Shown piece after piece: positions 33,490-43,163 of a stretch of DNA of 64,000 bases. The position numbers were made by a program, and so were the translations under genes. Numbering within the stretch: the first letter of the stretch is position 1; every line of letters begins with the position of its first letter. The notes under the pieces were generated by a model that was given only the letters and a program-made list of their open reading frames with translations, did not search any database and was not told the origin of the DNA. The DNA comes from Clostridium_AT stratigraminis (GTDB lineage: Bacteria; Bacillota; Clostridia; Clostridiales; Clostridiaceae), in the NCBI RefSeq assembly GCF_045310675.1, contig NZ_JBJHZZ010000001.1:496001-560000 (forward strand), written 5' to 3'.

Positions 33490-34854
33490 TTAATCTACAA
33501 ATCTTGTAAAATGCAAATTTATATTTTTAAATCTATTTTCAAACATTATAAACATTAAAATACCATCTATACACCATTGAAGATTTGTTATCCACCAAAC
33601 ATAAACAACTGGCAGTTTAATGATATATATAAAATAAAACATAAGCGGCAGCCTAATGAACCAGCTAGTGATAAAAGATATATAAAATGGTGACTTTGTA
33701 TCACCTGACCCTTTCATGGCAGCAGCAAATACAAGTGATAATCCTATAAAAGGCTGTTCCACAGCGGCGGTCCTCAAGCATTGAGTAGCATAAATTACAA
33801 CTTCCACTTCGGTTTTATCTACAAAAAAGCTTATTAAAACTTCTGGAATAACTAAAAAACAAATGGAGCAAATAATCATTGAAATTGCACCAAAAGAAGC
33901 ACATAAATAGGCATATTTTTTTGCTGTTTTATAATTTCTTTCTCCAACCTTGATGCCTACCAGAGTGGTTGCTGCTACAGAAAAGCCATAACCTAGCATA
34001 AAGGATATATTTTCAACTGTGGTAGCAAGTTGATTTGAAGCAAAGGCTATTGTGCCGTTATGCATTATTATAAAAAGAGATAACAGCCTGCTGATGTTAA
34101 AGGAGGCATCTTCTAAAGAGGTAGGAATACATAAGGCTAAAAACTCTTTTAATTTATGTATTGAAATAAATAGCATATATTTTAGTCTAATTTTAATTTT
34201 CGATTTTTGGATAATGTATGTAAGCAAAAATAAGAAACCAAAGATTTGAGCATAGTTATAAGCAATTCCTGAACCTCTTATTCCAAGCTCCTTAAAGCCA
34301 AGTTTTCCAAAAATAAAAAGCCAATCAAAAAATAAGTTTATCATAAGTACAATAAGTGCAGTATATAGAGGTATTATAGTATTTCCATAACCTCTTAAAA
34401 TGCCGCTTAATATACCAGAAAGCATTTTAAAAAATAACCCTACACTAATAACTCTGATATATATATTTCCTAATGCAATTACATCAGAACTTGCACCTGC
34501 AAAATTCAATATTTCTGAATTAAACTTAAATAACATAAAACATACTATTATAGAAACCAAAAAGCCTAAATAAAAACCTATAGCAGCATATTCTTCGGCG
34601 GCTTTAATGTTTTTTTCTCCAAGCATTCTTGCAATAAAAGAAGTTACAGCTACTGCAATGCCTACATCTATAATTATACCGCTGATAGAATAAATAATTT
34701 CTGAACTTAAACCAACTGTACTAACTGCTATGTGACCACCATATATAGAGACCATTGCTGTGTCTAACAGTAATATAATCATATAAAGAAGCATTTCAGC
34801 AATAACAGGCAAAGAAATAGAAAATACTTCTATAATTTCTTTTTTATTAAGCAT
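33490..34854 (-). CDS. MATE-family efflux transporter
   Basis: A 454-residue, 12-span membrane protein with MATE features: SLPVIAEMLLYMIILLLDTAMV at the first span, SGILRGYGNTIIPLYTALI near the end of the first half, IAFASNQLATTVENISFMLGYG opening the second half, and FAAAMKGSGDTKSPFY. It is only distantly like the MATE protein at 14733-16112. The substrate is unknown. ATG at 34854 is preferred, since the GTG at 34860 belongs to the GAGGTG ribosome site. The next gene, adk, is 75 bases downstream. Confidence 0.87.
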   Translation of the reverse strand: MLNKKEIIEVFSISLPVIAEMLLYMIILLLDTAMVSIYGGHIAVSTVGLSSEIIYSISGIIIDVGIAVAVTSFIARMLGEKNIKAAEEYAAIGFYLGFLVSIIVCFMLFKFNSEILNFAGASSDVIALGNIYIRVISVGLFFKMLSGILSGILRGYGNTIIPLYTALIVLMINLFFDWLFIFGKLGFKELGIRGSGIAYNYAQIFGFLFLLTYIIQKSKIKIRLKYMLFISIHKLKEFLALCIPTSLEDASFNISRLLSLFIIMHNGTIAFASNQLATTVENISFMLGYGFSVAATTLVGIKVGERNYKTAKKYAYLCASFGAISMIICSICFLVIPEVLISFFVDKTEVEVVIYATQCLRTAAVEQPFIGLSLVFAAAMKGSGDTKSPFYISFITSWFIRLPLMFYFIYIIKLPVVYVWWITNLQWCIDGILMFIMFENRFKNINLHFTRFVD

Positions 34855-35105
34855 ATTCACCTCATTTAAAGGGTTTTATTTGTTAAACTTAACTTATACA
34901 TGCCATAAAATAGGCAGCTTAAGCCTTTTTAGGACATGTAAAAGTTATTAGTTGAACTTAAAACCCTATAACCTTGCTTAAGTTTATTTTATGCATTAAT
35001 TTTTAAAGTAAGAATATATAAAAAATAAAAATTACTTTTTAGGGTAAAATATTAAATAGTTAAATTAAAATTCTCAATAATAAGAAACTGAGGTGAAAAA
35101 CTTAG

Positions 35106-35828
35106 ATGAGAAAACATAAGATGTTCTTAACATTCTTAGTTGTTTTGTTTTTGTGTTCACTAGAAACAGCTAAAGTAAGTGCAAAAGGTCAATGTAAAAT
35201 TAATGAAGAAGAAAAAAGTATCTTTCTTACCTTTGACGACGGACCTAGTTTCATTGTTACTAATAAGATACTAGATATATTAAAGGAAAAAGGAGTTAAA
35301 GCTACATTTTTTGTTGTGGGAAATAAAATACAAGGAAGAGAAGATATTTTAACAAGAATAGACAGAGAAGGACATTCTATAGGGTTGCATACTTATACAC
35401 ATGTGTATAAAAAAATATACTCAAGTCATGATAGCTTTATAAATGAAATGGATGAAACCCAAAAGGAAGTAAACCGGGTTTTAGGCTATAATCCCAAAGC
35501 CATAAGATTTCCCACAGGAAGTAAACCGCATTTAAATAGTTCACTTTTAGAAAAGCTTCATAATAAAAATTATAAGATATATGATTGGAACGCATGCCTT
35601 TCAGATGGGTTAAATTACAATACTCCAACCGATAGATTAGTAAGGGAAGCACATAAAATTATTGGCAAAGGGAATTCAAGAATATTTATGCTGCTGCATT
35701 GTGATCAGACAAATAAGAATACTGCAAAAGCCCTACCCTTTATTATAGACTATTATAAGGATTTAGGTTATCAATTTAAAACTATTACAGAAGATACTCC
35801 TGAATATTACTTTAGATTTAAGAAATAA
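35106..35828 (+). CDS. Polysaccharide deacetylase (NodB domain), secreted
   Basis: A 240-residue protein with an N-terminal signal sequence (MRKHKMFLTFLVVLFLCS, cleavage probably near residue 25). The NodB motifs of carbohydrate esterase family 4 follow: TFDDGP near residue 42 (catalytic base and metal Asp), HTYTH near 96 (metal His), RFPTGS, YDWN and LLHCD (C-terminal His). Such enzymes remove N-acetyl groups from peptidoglycan or related glycans outside the cell. All catalytic residues are present. It is divergent from the MATE gene, and the ribosome site GAGGTG is before the ATG. Confidence 0.9.
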   Translation: MRKHKMFLTFLVVLFLCSLETAKVSAKGQCKINEEEKSIFLTFDDGPSFIVTNKILDILKEKGVKATFFVVGNKIQGREDILTRIDREGHSIGLHTYTHVYKKIYSSHDSFINEMDETQKEVNRVLGYNPKAIRFPTGSKPHLNSSLLEKLHNKNYKIYDWNACLSDGLNYNTPTDRLVREAHKIIGKGNSRIFMLLHCDQTNKNTAKALPFIIDYYKDLGYQFKTITEDTPEYYFRFKK

Positions 35829-35854
35829 GCCCTAGGTTATCCTAAGGCTTTTTC
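35827..35854. terminator. Terminator after the deacetylase gene
   Basis: AAGCCCTAGG (35827-35836) and CCTAAGGCTT (35841-35850) pair with one mismatch around a TTAT loop, followed by TTT. It sits between convergent genes. Confidence 0.65.
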
Positions 35855-35862
35855 TAGTAAAG

Positions 35863-36729
35863 TTAACTATTAAATTTCCTTCTATAATCACATTTCTTGC
35901 ACAAATCTTCAATTACCTGCCTATTAGAAAAACCATCATATATGGTTGCTGCTCTAGAGCCTTTAATAATATCTTTAAAGTTTGTAGTGTGAATATTACC
36001 TAAGTTTATAATCCCTTCGCCATCAAGGCAACAAGGCACTACTGTTCCATCTGCAAGTATTGCTATTTGATCTCTAAGACCATAACAAAAGCCAGTGGTG
36101 TCGCTTTGCTCTAAGTCATTTTGAGGCCAATTAAACCTAGAAGCTGCATTTAAATATACATTTTCTAAGAGTTTAACTCCTCTGCTTTCCAAAAGCTTTT
36201 CTTCAATTTTATAATCCAAATGGAAAGCTTCTTCAATAATATTAAGAATGTGTCTGTTCTTTTCAAGGCTTTTAACCTCTTCCTCTAAGTTCCATAATCT
36301 ATAGGAGACTATAATGTTATTCTTAACAGCCTCCAAGGTAAAGGATATAATAGAGTTAAGATAAGCTTCTAATGTAAAATCCGTTTCATTGGCGTCAAAG
36401 CTGTGAAGTGAAAAGTTTATTTGCCTTAGGGCCTTCTTATTAATTATTTTATTTTTAACCTTACCAATTAAGGTACCATTGGTAGTAAGGTTTACCTTAA
36501 ACCCGTAGGCCTCAGATATTTGCAAAAATTCATCTATTTTAGGATGTAAAAGAGGCTCTCCTTTTACATGTAAATAAATAAAAGTTGAATAGGGTTTAAT
36601 GTCAATTAGTATTTTTTCAAAGGTTTCAAGGCTCATAAACTCTGGTTTTCTCTCAGTTACTGGACAAAAATCACAGCTTAAGTTACATACATTTGTAATT
36701 TCTATATAAATTTTCTTGAATCTCTTCAT
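35863..36729 (-). CDS. Radical SAM protein with SPASM-type C-terminus
   Basis: A 288-residue protein. The radical SAM motif CNLSCDFC is near residue 16, and conserved strand segments include YLHVKGEPLLHPKI and LTTNGTLIG. The C-terminal Cys-rich region (CYGLRDQIAILADGTVVPCCLDGEG, then CKKCDYRR) would hold an auxiliary Fe-S cluster as in SPASM/Twitch enzymes. Such proteins modify peptides or other molecules, but no precursor-peptide gene is seen next to it and the substrate is unknown. ATG at 36729 has AAGGAGA upstream; the longer frame starting at 36807 is not supported. Confidence 0.86.
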   Translation of the reverse strand: MKRFKKIYIEITNVCNLSCDFCPVTERKPEFMSLETFEKILIDIKPYSTFIYLHVKGEPLLHPKIDEFLQISEAYGFKVNLTTNGTLIGKVKNKIINKKALRQINFSLHSFDANETDFTLEAYLNSIISFTLEAVKNNIIVSYRLWNLEEEVKSLEKNRHILNIIEEAFHLDYKIEEKLLESRGVKLLENVYLNAASRFNWPQNDLEQSDTTGFCYGLRDQIAILADGTVVPCCLDGEGIINLGNIHTTNFKDIIKGSRAATIYDGFSNRQVIEDLCKKCDYRRKFNS

Positions 36730-36845
36730 GCTTATCTCCTTAAGGCTTCTACTTATATATATGGTAGTATTATAGCAGAGAATAATTAATAAAGGAAAGG
36801 AATACAATTAGAAAAGAAATTAAAATTGTTGTAGGTGGCGCAATT

Positions 36846-37583
36846 ATGGTTATAGTAAGTAAAAAGAACATAATAAGAATATTAATAGCTATACAAATAG
36901 TTATTTTTCTTTTATTTCTATATACAGATCTTTATTTTATAAATAGGTATAATAAAATTTCCGTAAACTTAAAATTTAGCACAATCGTGCTATGCTTTAT
37001 ATTTACGCTTTTAATTGGGAAAGACTGCTATAATAAAAGAGATAGATGCCTAGTTCAACTTGCAAGATTTTTTACAATTATAGCAGATTACTTTCTTTTA
37101 ATAAAAGAGGATTTTAAATTAGGCGTTATATGCTTTTGTATTGTGCAAATAACATACATAATAAGGCATAGCCTTATGGAAATAGAGGCTTATAAGAATC
37201 TAATTTTTTTATTTTTCTTTTTATTAATTTCTATATTTACTTTAACAGTAATTAATATTAATAACTTTGACAGAAAGCTTTTAGCTTTAGGTATTATATA
37301 TGCAGTTTTTCTTATTACTAGCGTTTACTGCGGAGTAAGTACATTAAAAAGAGGAAAGTTCCCTAAGGAAGGAGCTTTACTTATTTCTATTGGAATAATA
37401 TTATTTCTTTTTTGTGATATAAATGTAGGGCTATTTAATATAGTTGACTTTATAGGATTTGCCCAATACGAAAAATTAACTGGCTTTTTAATCTGGGTTT
37501 TTTACTTTCCCTCCCAGTTATTGCTATCCCTTAGCGGTTTTAATTTAAAATATCTAAAAGAGCTATTTAAAGAATATATATAA
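36846..37583 (+). CDS. YhhN-like (lysoplasmalogenase-family) membrane protein
   Basis: A 245-residue hydrophobic protein with about eight predicted spans. The segment ARFFTIIADYFLLIKEDFKLGVICF, with an Asp and Phe-Gly spacing typical of YhhN/TMEM86 proteins, suggests that family, whose known members hydrolyse the vinyl-ether bond of lysoplasmalogens. Clostridia make plasmalogens, so a role in lipid turnover is plausible. The motif match is partial, so function is tentative. The ATG at 36846 has a GGTGG sequence upstream. It is divergent from the radical SAM gene. Confidence 0.55.
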   Translation: MVIVSKKNIIRILIAIQIVIFLLFLYTDLYFINRYNKISVNLKFSTIVLCFIFTLLIGKDCYNKRDRCLVQLARFFTIIADYFLLIKEDFKLGVICFCIVQITYIIRHSLMEIEAYKNLIFLFFFLLISIFTLTVININNFDRKLLALGIIYAVFLITSVYCGVSTLKRGKFPKEGALLISIGIILFLFCDINVGLFNIVDFIGFAQYEKLTGFLIWVFYFPSQLLLSLSGFNLKYLKELFKEYI

Positions 37584-37647
37584 GGTATGGATAAAAAATA
37601 TATTTTCTTTCAATACTATTATTGTATAAAAAGAAAGGGGATATGTC

Positions 37648-37854
37648 ATGAAAACTGTTCATTATAATATTTCAGGAATGGCAAGCCGTAAAAATAAGGC
37701 ACAGGTTCTAAATGCATTAGATAAAATAAAAGGGGTTCAAGAAGTAGCTGTAGATGTGGCAAGAGGTACTATCGAAGTTCAATATAATGAACCAGCAGAG
37801 GAAGCTGCCATAATGGGATGTATCGAAAATACAGGGTTTAAAATTCAGCAGTAG
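37648..37854 (+). CDS. HMA-like (heavy-metal-associated) domain protein without the CxxC motif
   Basis: A 68-residue protein with the ferredoxin-like HMA pattern: beta strand TVHYNISGM, helix KNKAQVLNALDKIKGV, VQEVAVDVARGTIEVQYN, then EEAAIMGCIENTGFKI. The metal loop, normally GMxCxxC, reads GMASRKN, so both copper-binding Cys are lost; only one Cys remains elsewhere. It cannot bind Cu in the usual way. It may be a protein-interaction module or bind another ligand. An AAGGGGAT ribosome site precedes the ATG. No copper ATPase is nearby. Confidence 0.78.
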   Translation: MKTVHYNISGMASRKNKAQVLNALDKIKGVQEVAVDVARGTIEVQYNEPAEEAAIMGCIENTGFKIQQ

Positions 37855-37860
37855 AAAAAT

Positions 37861-37910
37861 GAGCAAAATAGCTTTAGTTTTTTAACTATTTTGCTCCATG
37901 CATTTTTTTG
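37861..37910 (+). terminator. Terminator after the HMA-like gene, overlapping the nitrilase 3' end
   Basis: The 11-base arms GAGCAAAATAG (37861-37871) and CTATTTTGCTC (37886-37896) are followed by TTTTTTT after 8 bases. The right arm lies inside the last codons of the convergent hydrolase gene. Confidence 0.6.
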
Positions 37911-38685
37911 CAGTAATATTTTTATATAATTCTTCTCGTCTATCTTTTTTTATTGGAAAGTGGTCTCTAAATCGTAAAACTGTATCTATATCTATTTCTC
38001 CAATTAATAACTCTTCTTTTTCTTCTACTTTTGCTATAACCCTTCCTATTGGATCTATAATAAGTGAGTCTCCGGAATATTCATAGCCATTAATCATCCC
38101 TACTACATTTACACCAGCCACATAGCATTGGTTTTCAATTGCCCTTGCTTTTAAAAGTGTAATCCAATTATCTCTACGGGATTTTGGCCAATTAGCAGCT
38201 ACTGTTATTAAGTGGCACTCTTTAGAGGCTATTTGAAAAATCTCTGGGAATCTTAAATCATAGCAAATAAAGGGAGATATCATAAAGCCACTGATTCTAG
38301 TTAATAATATAGAATTACCGCCTTTATAATACTTATCTTCAAGGCTGTAGGAAAATGGATGGATTTTAGCATAGCTTAGAATTTCCTTATTATCTGGAGA
38401 AACTATTGTAAATCTATTTTCGCACTTTTCGTTCATTCTAACTACATGGCCAAAACCAATATATAGTCCATAATTTATGGCCTTATTTTTAAACCAATCT
38501 ATAGTATCATTATTATCTTCAGCAATTTCTTTAGTATTCATAGAAAAACCGGTTAGTGTCATCTCAGGAAATATAATTAAATCACAGGCCTTATCTTTAG
38601 CCTCTTTTATAAAGCTCCTGCACTTTTCTTTATTTTTTTCTTTATTTTCAAATTCAACGCTCATTTGAGCTAGGGCAATCTTCAT
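37882..38685 (-). CDS. Carbon-nitrogen hydrolase (nitrilase superfamily, Nit2/omega-amidase-like)
   Basis: A 267-residue enzyme with the Glu-Lys-Cys triad: FPEMTLTGF near residue 40 (Glu), YAKIHPFS near 110 (Lys), FICYDLRFPE near 144 (Cys). These enzymes hydrolyse amides such as alpha-ketoglutaramate or deaminated glutathione; the exact substrate is not clear. It is cytoplasmic. CTAGGAGG precedes the ATG. It is a single-gene unit, divergent from sbcD. Confidence 0.9.
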   Translation of the reverse strand: MKIALAQMSVEFENKEKNKEKCRSFIKEAKDKACDLIIFPEMTLTGFSMNTKEIAEDNNDTIDWFKNKAINYGLYIGFGHVVRMNEKCENRFTIVSPDNKEILSYAKIHPFSYSLEDKYYKGGNSILLTRISGFMISPFICYDLRFPEIFQIASKECHLITVAANWPKSRRDNWITLLKARAIENQCYVAGVNVVGMINGYEYSGDSLIIDPIGRVIAKVEEKEELLIGEIDIDTVLRFRDHFPIKKDRREELYKNITAKKCMEQNS

Positions 38686-38823
38686 TACACACCTCCTAGG
38701 AAATCTCTATTTCCATTATATCAATTTATATGGGATATTTATATCACTTTCATTTCCTCTAAAAAGGATTTATGATATAAATAACGAACATATAATCTAT
38801 AATGGATATGGAGAGTGAGCCTT

Positions 38824-40029
38824 ATGAAAATAATTCACACAGGGGATTGGCATATAGGAAAGATCGTTAATGAATTTAGTATGATAGAGGATCAAAAATT
38901 CATATTAAAAGAATTAATTGAAATAGTAAAGCAAGAAAAGCCAGATGCATTAATAATTTCAGGGGATTTATATGATAGAAGTATACCTCCGGTAGAAGCA
39001 GTTGAGCTTTTAAATGATGTGCTAAACAGGATATTACTAGAACTTAAAGTACCAATATTAGCTATAGCAGGCAACCATGATAGCTCTGAAAGGCTATCCT
39101 TTGCCAGTGAGATACTAAGTAAAAATGGACTATATATTGCTGGATTATTTGATGAGAATATTAAATCCGTAACTATAGAGAAGGAAGATGAAAAAATAAA
39201 TTTCTTTTTACTGCCCTATGCTGATCCAAAGGCAATCAAGCATATTTACAAGGATGAAGAAATTCAAACTCATGATGATGCAATGAGAAAAGTTATGGAA
39301 ACTATTAATGAAAAGCTAAATAAGGATGAAAATAATATTCTAGTTGCCCATGGATACGTAACTTTTATGAGTGAGGCAGCATTTGATACAGAAAATTACG
39401 AGGAAAATAAAAGAGCTGGCCTAGAAATTTCTAGCTCTGAAAGACCCTTAAGCATAGGAGGAACAGATTTAATAAATGGAAGGCACTTTAACGTCTTTAA
39501 TTATACTGCTCTTGGACATTTACATGGACCGCAAAAGGTGGGCAGTGATAAAATGCGATATTCTGGCTCTATATTAAAATACTCCTTTTCAGAGGTTAAT
39601 CATAAAAAAAGTGTAGCTGTTGTGGAAATAAATAAATCTGGTGAGGTTGCAGTAAAAAATAGGGAGCTTAAACCTAGACGAGATATGAGAATTATAAAGG
39701 GACCAATTAATGAGTTAATTAATCCAAATGTTTATATGAGAGACAACGTGGAAGATTATATTTATGCTATTTTAACTGATGAAGAAGAATTAATTGACCC
39801 TATAGCTAAGCTTAGAGCAGTGTACCCCAATATTATGGGTCTGCATAGAGAAGAAGGAAGAGAAAAGGAAGAGAGTAAAACCTCTGCAGCTATAGGCTTT
39901 CAAAATAAATCTAAGGTTAAGCTATTTGAAGAGTTTTATGAATCAATAACAGGAAGAAAGCTAACGGAAAACAAACTGAGCTTAATAATAGAAATTATTG
40001 AAGATGCTGATAAGGAGGTAAATAAATGA
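38824..40029 (+). CDS. sbcD: Exonuclease SbcCD subunit D
   Basis: A 401-residue calcineurin-fold nuclease: IHTGDWHIGK at the start, SGDLYDR near residue 40, AGNHDSSERLSF near 82, and ALGHLHGPQKV near 237 supply the metal ligands. With SbcC (a Rad50-like ATPase) it cleaves hairpins and protein-blocked DNA ends. ATG at 38824 follows GGAGAGTG; the GTG at 38815 is part of that site. Its TGA overlaps the ATG of sbcC by four bases (ATGA), so translation is coupled. Confidence 0.95.
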   Translation: MKIIHTGDWHIGKIVNEFSMIEDQKFILKELIEIVKQEKPDALIISGDLYDRSIPPVEAVELLNDVLNRILLELKVPILAIAGNHDSSERLSFASEILSKNGLYIAGLFDENIKSVTIEKEDEKINFFLLPYADPKAIKHIYKDEEIQTHDDAMRKVMETINEKLNKDENNILVAHGYVTFMSEAAFDTENYEENKRAGLEISSSERPLSIGGTDLINGRHFNVFNYTALGHLHGPQKVGSDKMRYSGSILKYSFSEVNHKKSVAVVEINKSGEVAVKNRELKPRRDMRIIKGPINELINPNVYMRDNVEDYIYAILTDEEELIDPIAKLRAVYPNIMGLHREEGREKEESKTSAAIGFQNKSKVKLFEEFYESITGRKLTENKLSLIIEIIEDADKEVNK

Positions 40030-43000
40030 GACCAATTAAATTAACCTTAAGTGCATTTGGACCCTATTCTGGGGTTCAGGTTATTGACTTTACTAAGCTT
40101 CAGTATAAAAATATATTTTTAATTACCGGTCCTACAGGTGCAGGGAAAACAACAATTTTTGATGCAATAAGCTTTGCACTTTTTGGAGAGGCTTCAGGAA
40201 GCAGCAGGGATAAGGATAGCCTTAGAAGTGATTTTGCATCTATAGAAACTCCCACCTTTGTAGAGCTTGAATTTGAACTTAGGGGAAAGAGATATACTGT
40301 AACCAGATTTCCTTCACAGGAGAGAAAAAAGCAAAAGGGTGAAGGAACAGTATTTAAAAATGCTGAAGCCACACTAATCACTCCAGAAAGAGAGATTATT
40401 ACTAAGACAAATGCGGTAGATGAAAAAATTAATAATATTATGGGAATAAATAAAAATCAATTTAGACAAATTATAATGCTTCCTCAAGGGGAATTTAGAA
40501 AGCTCCTTGAAGCTGAAAGCAAGGAAAGGGAAGTAATCTTTAGAAAAATATTTGGAACTGAAGCTTTTCAGCTAATTCAACAAAAACTTGATAATATGCA
40601 AAAGGATTTTTATAAAAAAATAAAGGAAGAGGAAACAAAAAGAGCAGTTCACATAAAAAATATTGATCCAGGCATGGTTGAGGACTTAATAAAATTAGTT
40701 AATGCTGATTACTTAAATATTATTGAAATAATAAATAAAACTAAAGAGCTTATTGCACTTGATAATGAGGAAGATAAAAAATTAAATGAGAATATAAATC
40801 TCATAAAACAAGAAGAGATTAATTTTCAGCAAAAAATAAATAAAGGAGAGGAAATAAATAATAAATTAAAAGAAAAGCAGGAAGCCTATAATTCCTACAT
40901 AATTCTTAATTCACAAGAAAAGGATTATAAACTAAAGGAAGTAAAATTAACTAAAGCAAGAAAAGCTTCTCAAGTTAATTTGGTAGAAAACACCTTGTTA
41001 GATAGAGAGAATAACTTAAGGATAAGAGAGAATGATTATAGAAAATCAGAAAACAACTTAAAGGAAGCAGAGAAAAAGGCTGCAATATTAGAAGAGAAAC
41101 TAAAGCTTGAGGAAGACAAACAGAAGGATAGAACAAGTATTAGTGAAGAAATAGTAAAGCTTAATGATAGGGAAGGAAAGGTTAAAGATTATGAAACAAA
41201 GTGCTTTAACATTAATAATATAAAAAAAGAATTAGCTTTAAAAGAAGGCACTCTAGACAAGTTTAAGCAGGAATTAAATAAAAATAAGCTGGAATTAGAG
41301 AGCTTAAATAAAAATTTATTAGAAATTAATAATTGTGAAATAGAAAAAGCAGAAAGCTCAAAATTAGTAGATGAAAAAAAAGCAGTTATGGATAAACTTA
41401 GAGACCTTAGGAATAAAATAAATGAATTTGCATCAAACGAGAAAGAGCATAAAGCTGAAGCAGAAAGCTATAATAGCTTTGAAGCAAAGTTTTTAAAATA
41501 CAAGGAAAATTATGAAACAATGCAGGATAAGTATTTTAAGGCTCAAGCAGGCATTTTAGCGAAAGACCTTAAGGAAGGTAATGAATGTCCAGTCTGTGGT
41601 TCTACTCGACATCCAAGACCAGCTGTACTTATTTCAGAGGTTCCTTCTTCTGAAGGTTTAAAAGAAGTTAAAAGTATTTATGAGAGTAAACAGCAGGAAA
41701 AACACGAAAAACTTAAAAAGCTTGCTACCTTATATGGAAAACTTGAGTCCAGCCTAAAAGAATTAAATGAAACTAAGGAGAATCTAAAAAATATTTTTCT
41801 TAAGAATATATTTGAATTTACAAATGAGGAAATAAAGAAAGAAATTAATGATAAAGGTCCAAAATTGAAATTTGAAATTGAGAAGCTAGAAAATAGAATT
41901 ATAGAATTAAAGACCAAAATAGATAAAAAGGCAAAAACTGAAGATAGTATTGCAAAACTAATGGAAGGTGTTAAGCTTAGTGAGAAAAAACTTCCAGAGC
42001 TTGAGGAGGATTACAAATTTTTATTTGTAAAAGCTTCAAGTGAACAGGAGCTTATCAATAATCTAGAAAGGGAAATTCCTTCAGAGCTTCGTTCCAGCAA
42101 AAGATTAACTATAAAGGTTGATGAATTAAAATTACAATTAGAAAGCTTAGAAAAGTCCTATAAGGCAGCTCAAGAAAGGCTTAATGAATCAAAAAATATA
42201 TATCATTCATGCAAAGCTGATATGGAAGGAAAAGCAAATAACATAGAGCAAGCTAATGAAGATGTATTAAAATGGAGAAAAATACTTAATGAAAAATTGC
42301 TGGAATATGATTTTTCCTCCTATGAAAAATATAAAGAGTATAAAATTTCAGAAAAGGAAATAGATCTATTAGAAAATGATATAAATAATTTTTATAAAAA
42401 GTTGCAGTCTGCAGGTGATACATATAAAAATTATGAATTAGTATGTAAGGATCTTCCTGAGGTCGATGTTAATTCCTTAAAGAAAGCATTTAGTGAGCTT
42501 ACCGAAAAGGAACGTAACATAGCAGATACTGAAAAGAAAATATATGCAAGAATAAAGAATAATAAAGGCGCTCTTATGGAAATCGAAGAAATAACAAATA
42601 ATATTAGCAAAGACGAAGAAAGATGCAGCATAATAAGTGATGTATCAAGAACTGCCAATGGCTTTAATGAAGAGAGAATTACCTTTGAAAGATATGTACT
42701 CGCTGCATATTTCGATGAAATAGTTTCCGCGGCTAATATTAGGCTTAATAAAATGGCTGGTGGAAGATTTATTCTTAAAAGAAAAGAGGAGAAAGGTAAG
42801 GGAACTAAGCAAGAAGGACTTGAATTAGAAGTCTTTGATAACTATACTGGTAAGTCACGTCATGTAAAAACTCTTTCGGGAGGTGAAAGCTTTAAGGCTT
42901 CCTTGGCACTAGCCTTAGGCCTGGCAGATGTAGTTCAGGCACATGCGGGAGGAATAAGTCTAGATACTATGTTTGTAGATGAAGGCTTTGGAACCTTAGA

Positions 43001-43163
43001 TCCAGAGTCCTTAGATAATGCTATAGAGTGTCTTATAGACCTGCAAAAGGGCGGCAGATTAGTTGGAGTAATATCCCATGTCCCTGAACTGAAGGAAAGA
43101 ATAGATGTTAGACTAGAAATTACCCCAGCTAAAGAAGGAAGCAAGGCTGAATTTATTATATAA
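40026..43163 (+). CDS. sbcC: Exonuclease SbcCD subunit C (SMC-like ATPase)
   Basis: A 1045-residue Rad50/SbcC protein. Walker A GPTGAGKTT is near residue 35; Q-loop segment IIMLPQGEFRKLL follows. Two very long Lys/Glu-rich coiled coils flank the zinc-hook CPVCGS near residue 520. The C-terminal signature LSGGESFKASLALALGLA lies near 948 and Walker B FVDEGFGTLDPE near 981. It dimerises through the hook and drives SbcD. AGGAGG precedes the ATG. The last 8 bases overlap the end of the convergent AEC transporter gene. Confidence 0.96.
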   Translation: MRPIKLTLSAFGPYSGVQVIDFTKLQYKNIFLITGPTGAGKTTIFDAISFALFGEASGSSRDKDSLRSDFASIETPTFVELEFELRGKRYTVTRFPSQERKKQKGEGTVFKNAEATLITPEREIITKTNAVDEKINNIMGINKNQFRQIIMLPQGEFRKLLEAESKEREVIFRKIFGTEAFQLIQQKLDNMQKDFYKKIKEEETKRAVHIKNIDPGMVEDLIKLVNADYLNIIEIINKTKELIALDNEEDKKLNENINLIKQEEINFQQKINKGEEINNKLKEKQEAYNSYIILNSQEKDYKLKEVKLTKARKASQVNLVENTLLDRENNLRIRENDYRKSENNLKEAEKKAAILEEKLKLEEDKQKDRTSISEEIVKLNDREGKVKDYETKCFNINNIKKELALKEGTLDKFKQELNKNKLELESLNKNLLEINNCEIEKAESSKLVDEKKAVMDKLRDLRNKINEFASNEKEHKAEAESYNSFEAKFLKYKENYETMQDKYFKAQAGILAKDLKEGNECPVCGSTRHPRPAVLISEVPSSEGLKEVKSIYESKQQEKHEKLKKLATLYGKLESSLKELNETKENLKNIFLKNIFEFTNEEIKKEINDKGPKLKFEIEKLENRIIELKTKIDKKAKTEDSIAKLMEGVKLSEKKLPELEEDYKFLFVKASSEQELINNLEREIPSELRSSKRLTIKVDELKLQLESLEKSYKAAQERLNESKNIYHSCKADMEGKANNIEQANEDVLKWRKILNEKLLEYDFSSYEKYKEYKISEKEIDLLENDINNFYKKLQSAGDTYKNYELVCKDLPEVDVNSLKKAFSELTEKERNIADTEKKIYARIKNNKGALMEIEEITNNISKDEERCSIISDVSRTANGFNEERITFERYVLAAYFDEIVSAANIRLNKMAGGRFILKRKEEKGKGTKQEGLELEVFDNYTGKSRHVKTLSGGESFKASLALALGLADVVQAHAGGISLDTMFVDEGFGTLDPESLDNAIECLIDLQKGGRLVGVISHVPELKERIDVRLEITPAKEGSKAEFII

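Noticed and set aside
36729..36807. N-terminal extension of the radical SAM protein
   Set aside because: The extra 26 residues lie upstream of a strong AAGGAGA ribosome site and do not belong to the family's N-terminus.
38785..38798. LexA-like half site CGAACATAT before sbcD
   Set aside because: Only one half matches; the other half reads AATC instead of GTTC or GTTT, and no paired promoter elements surround it.
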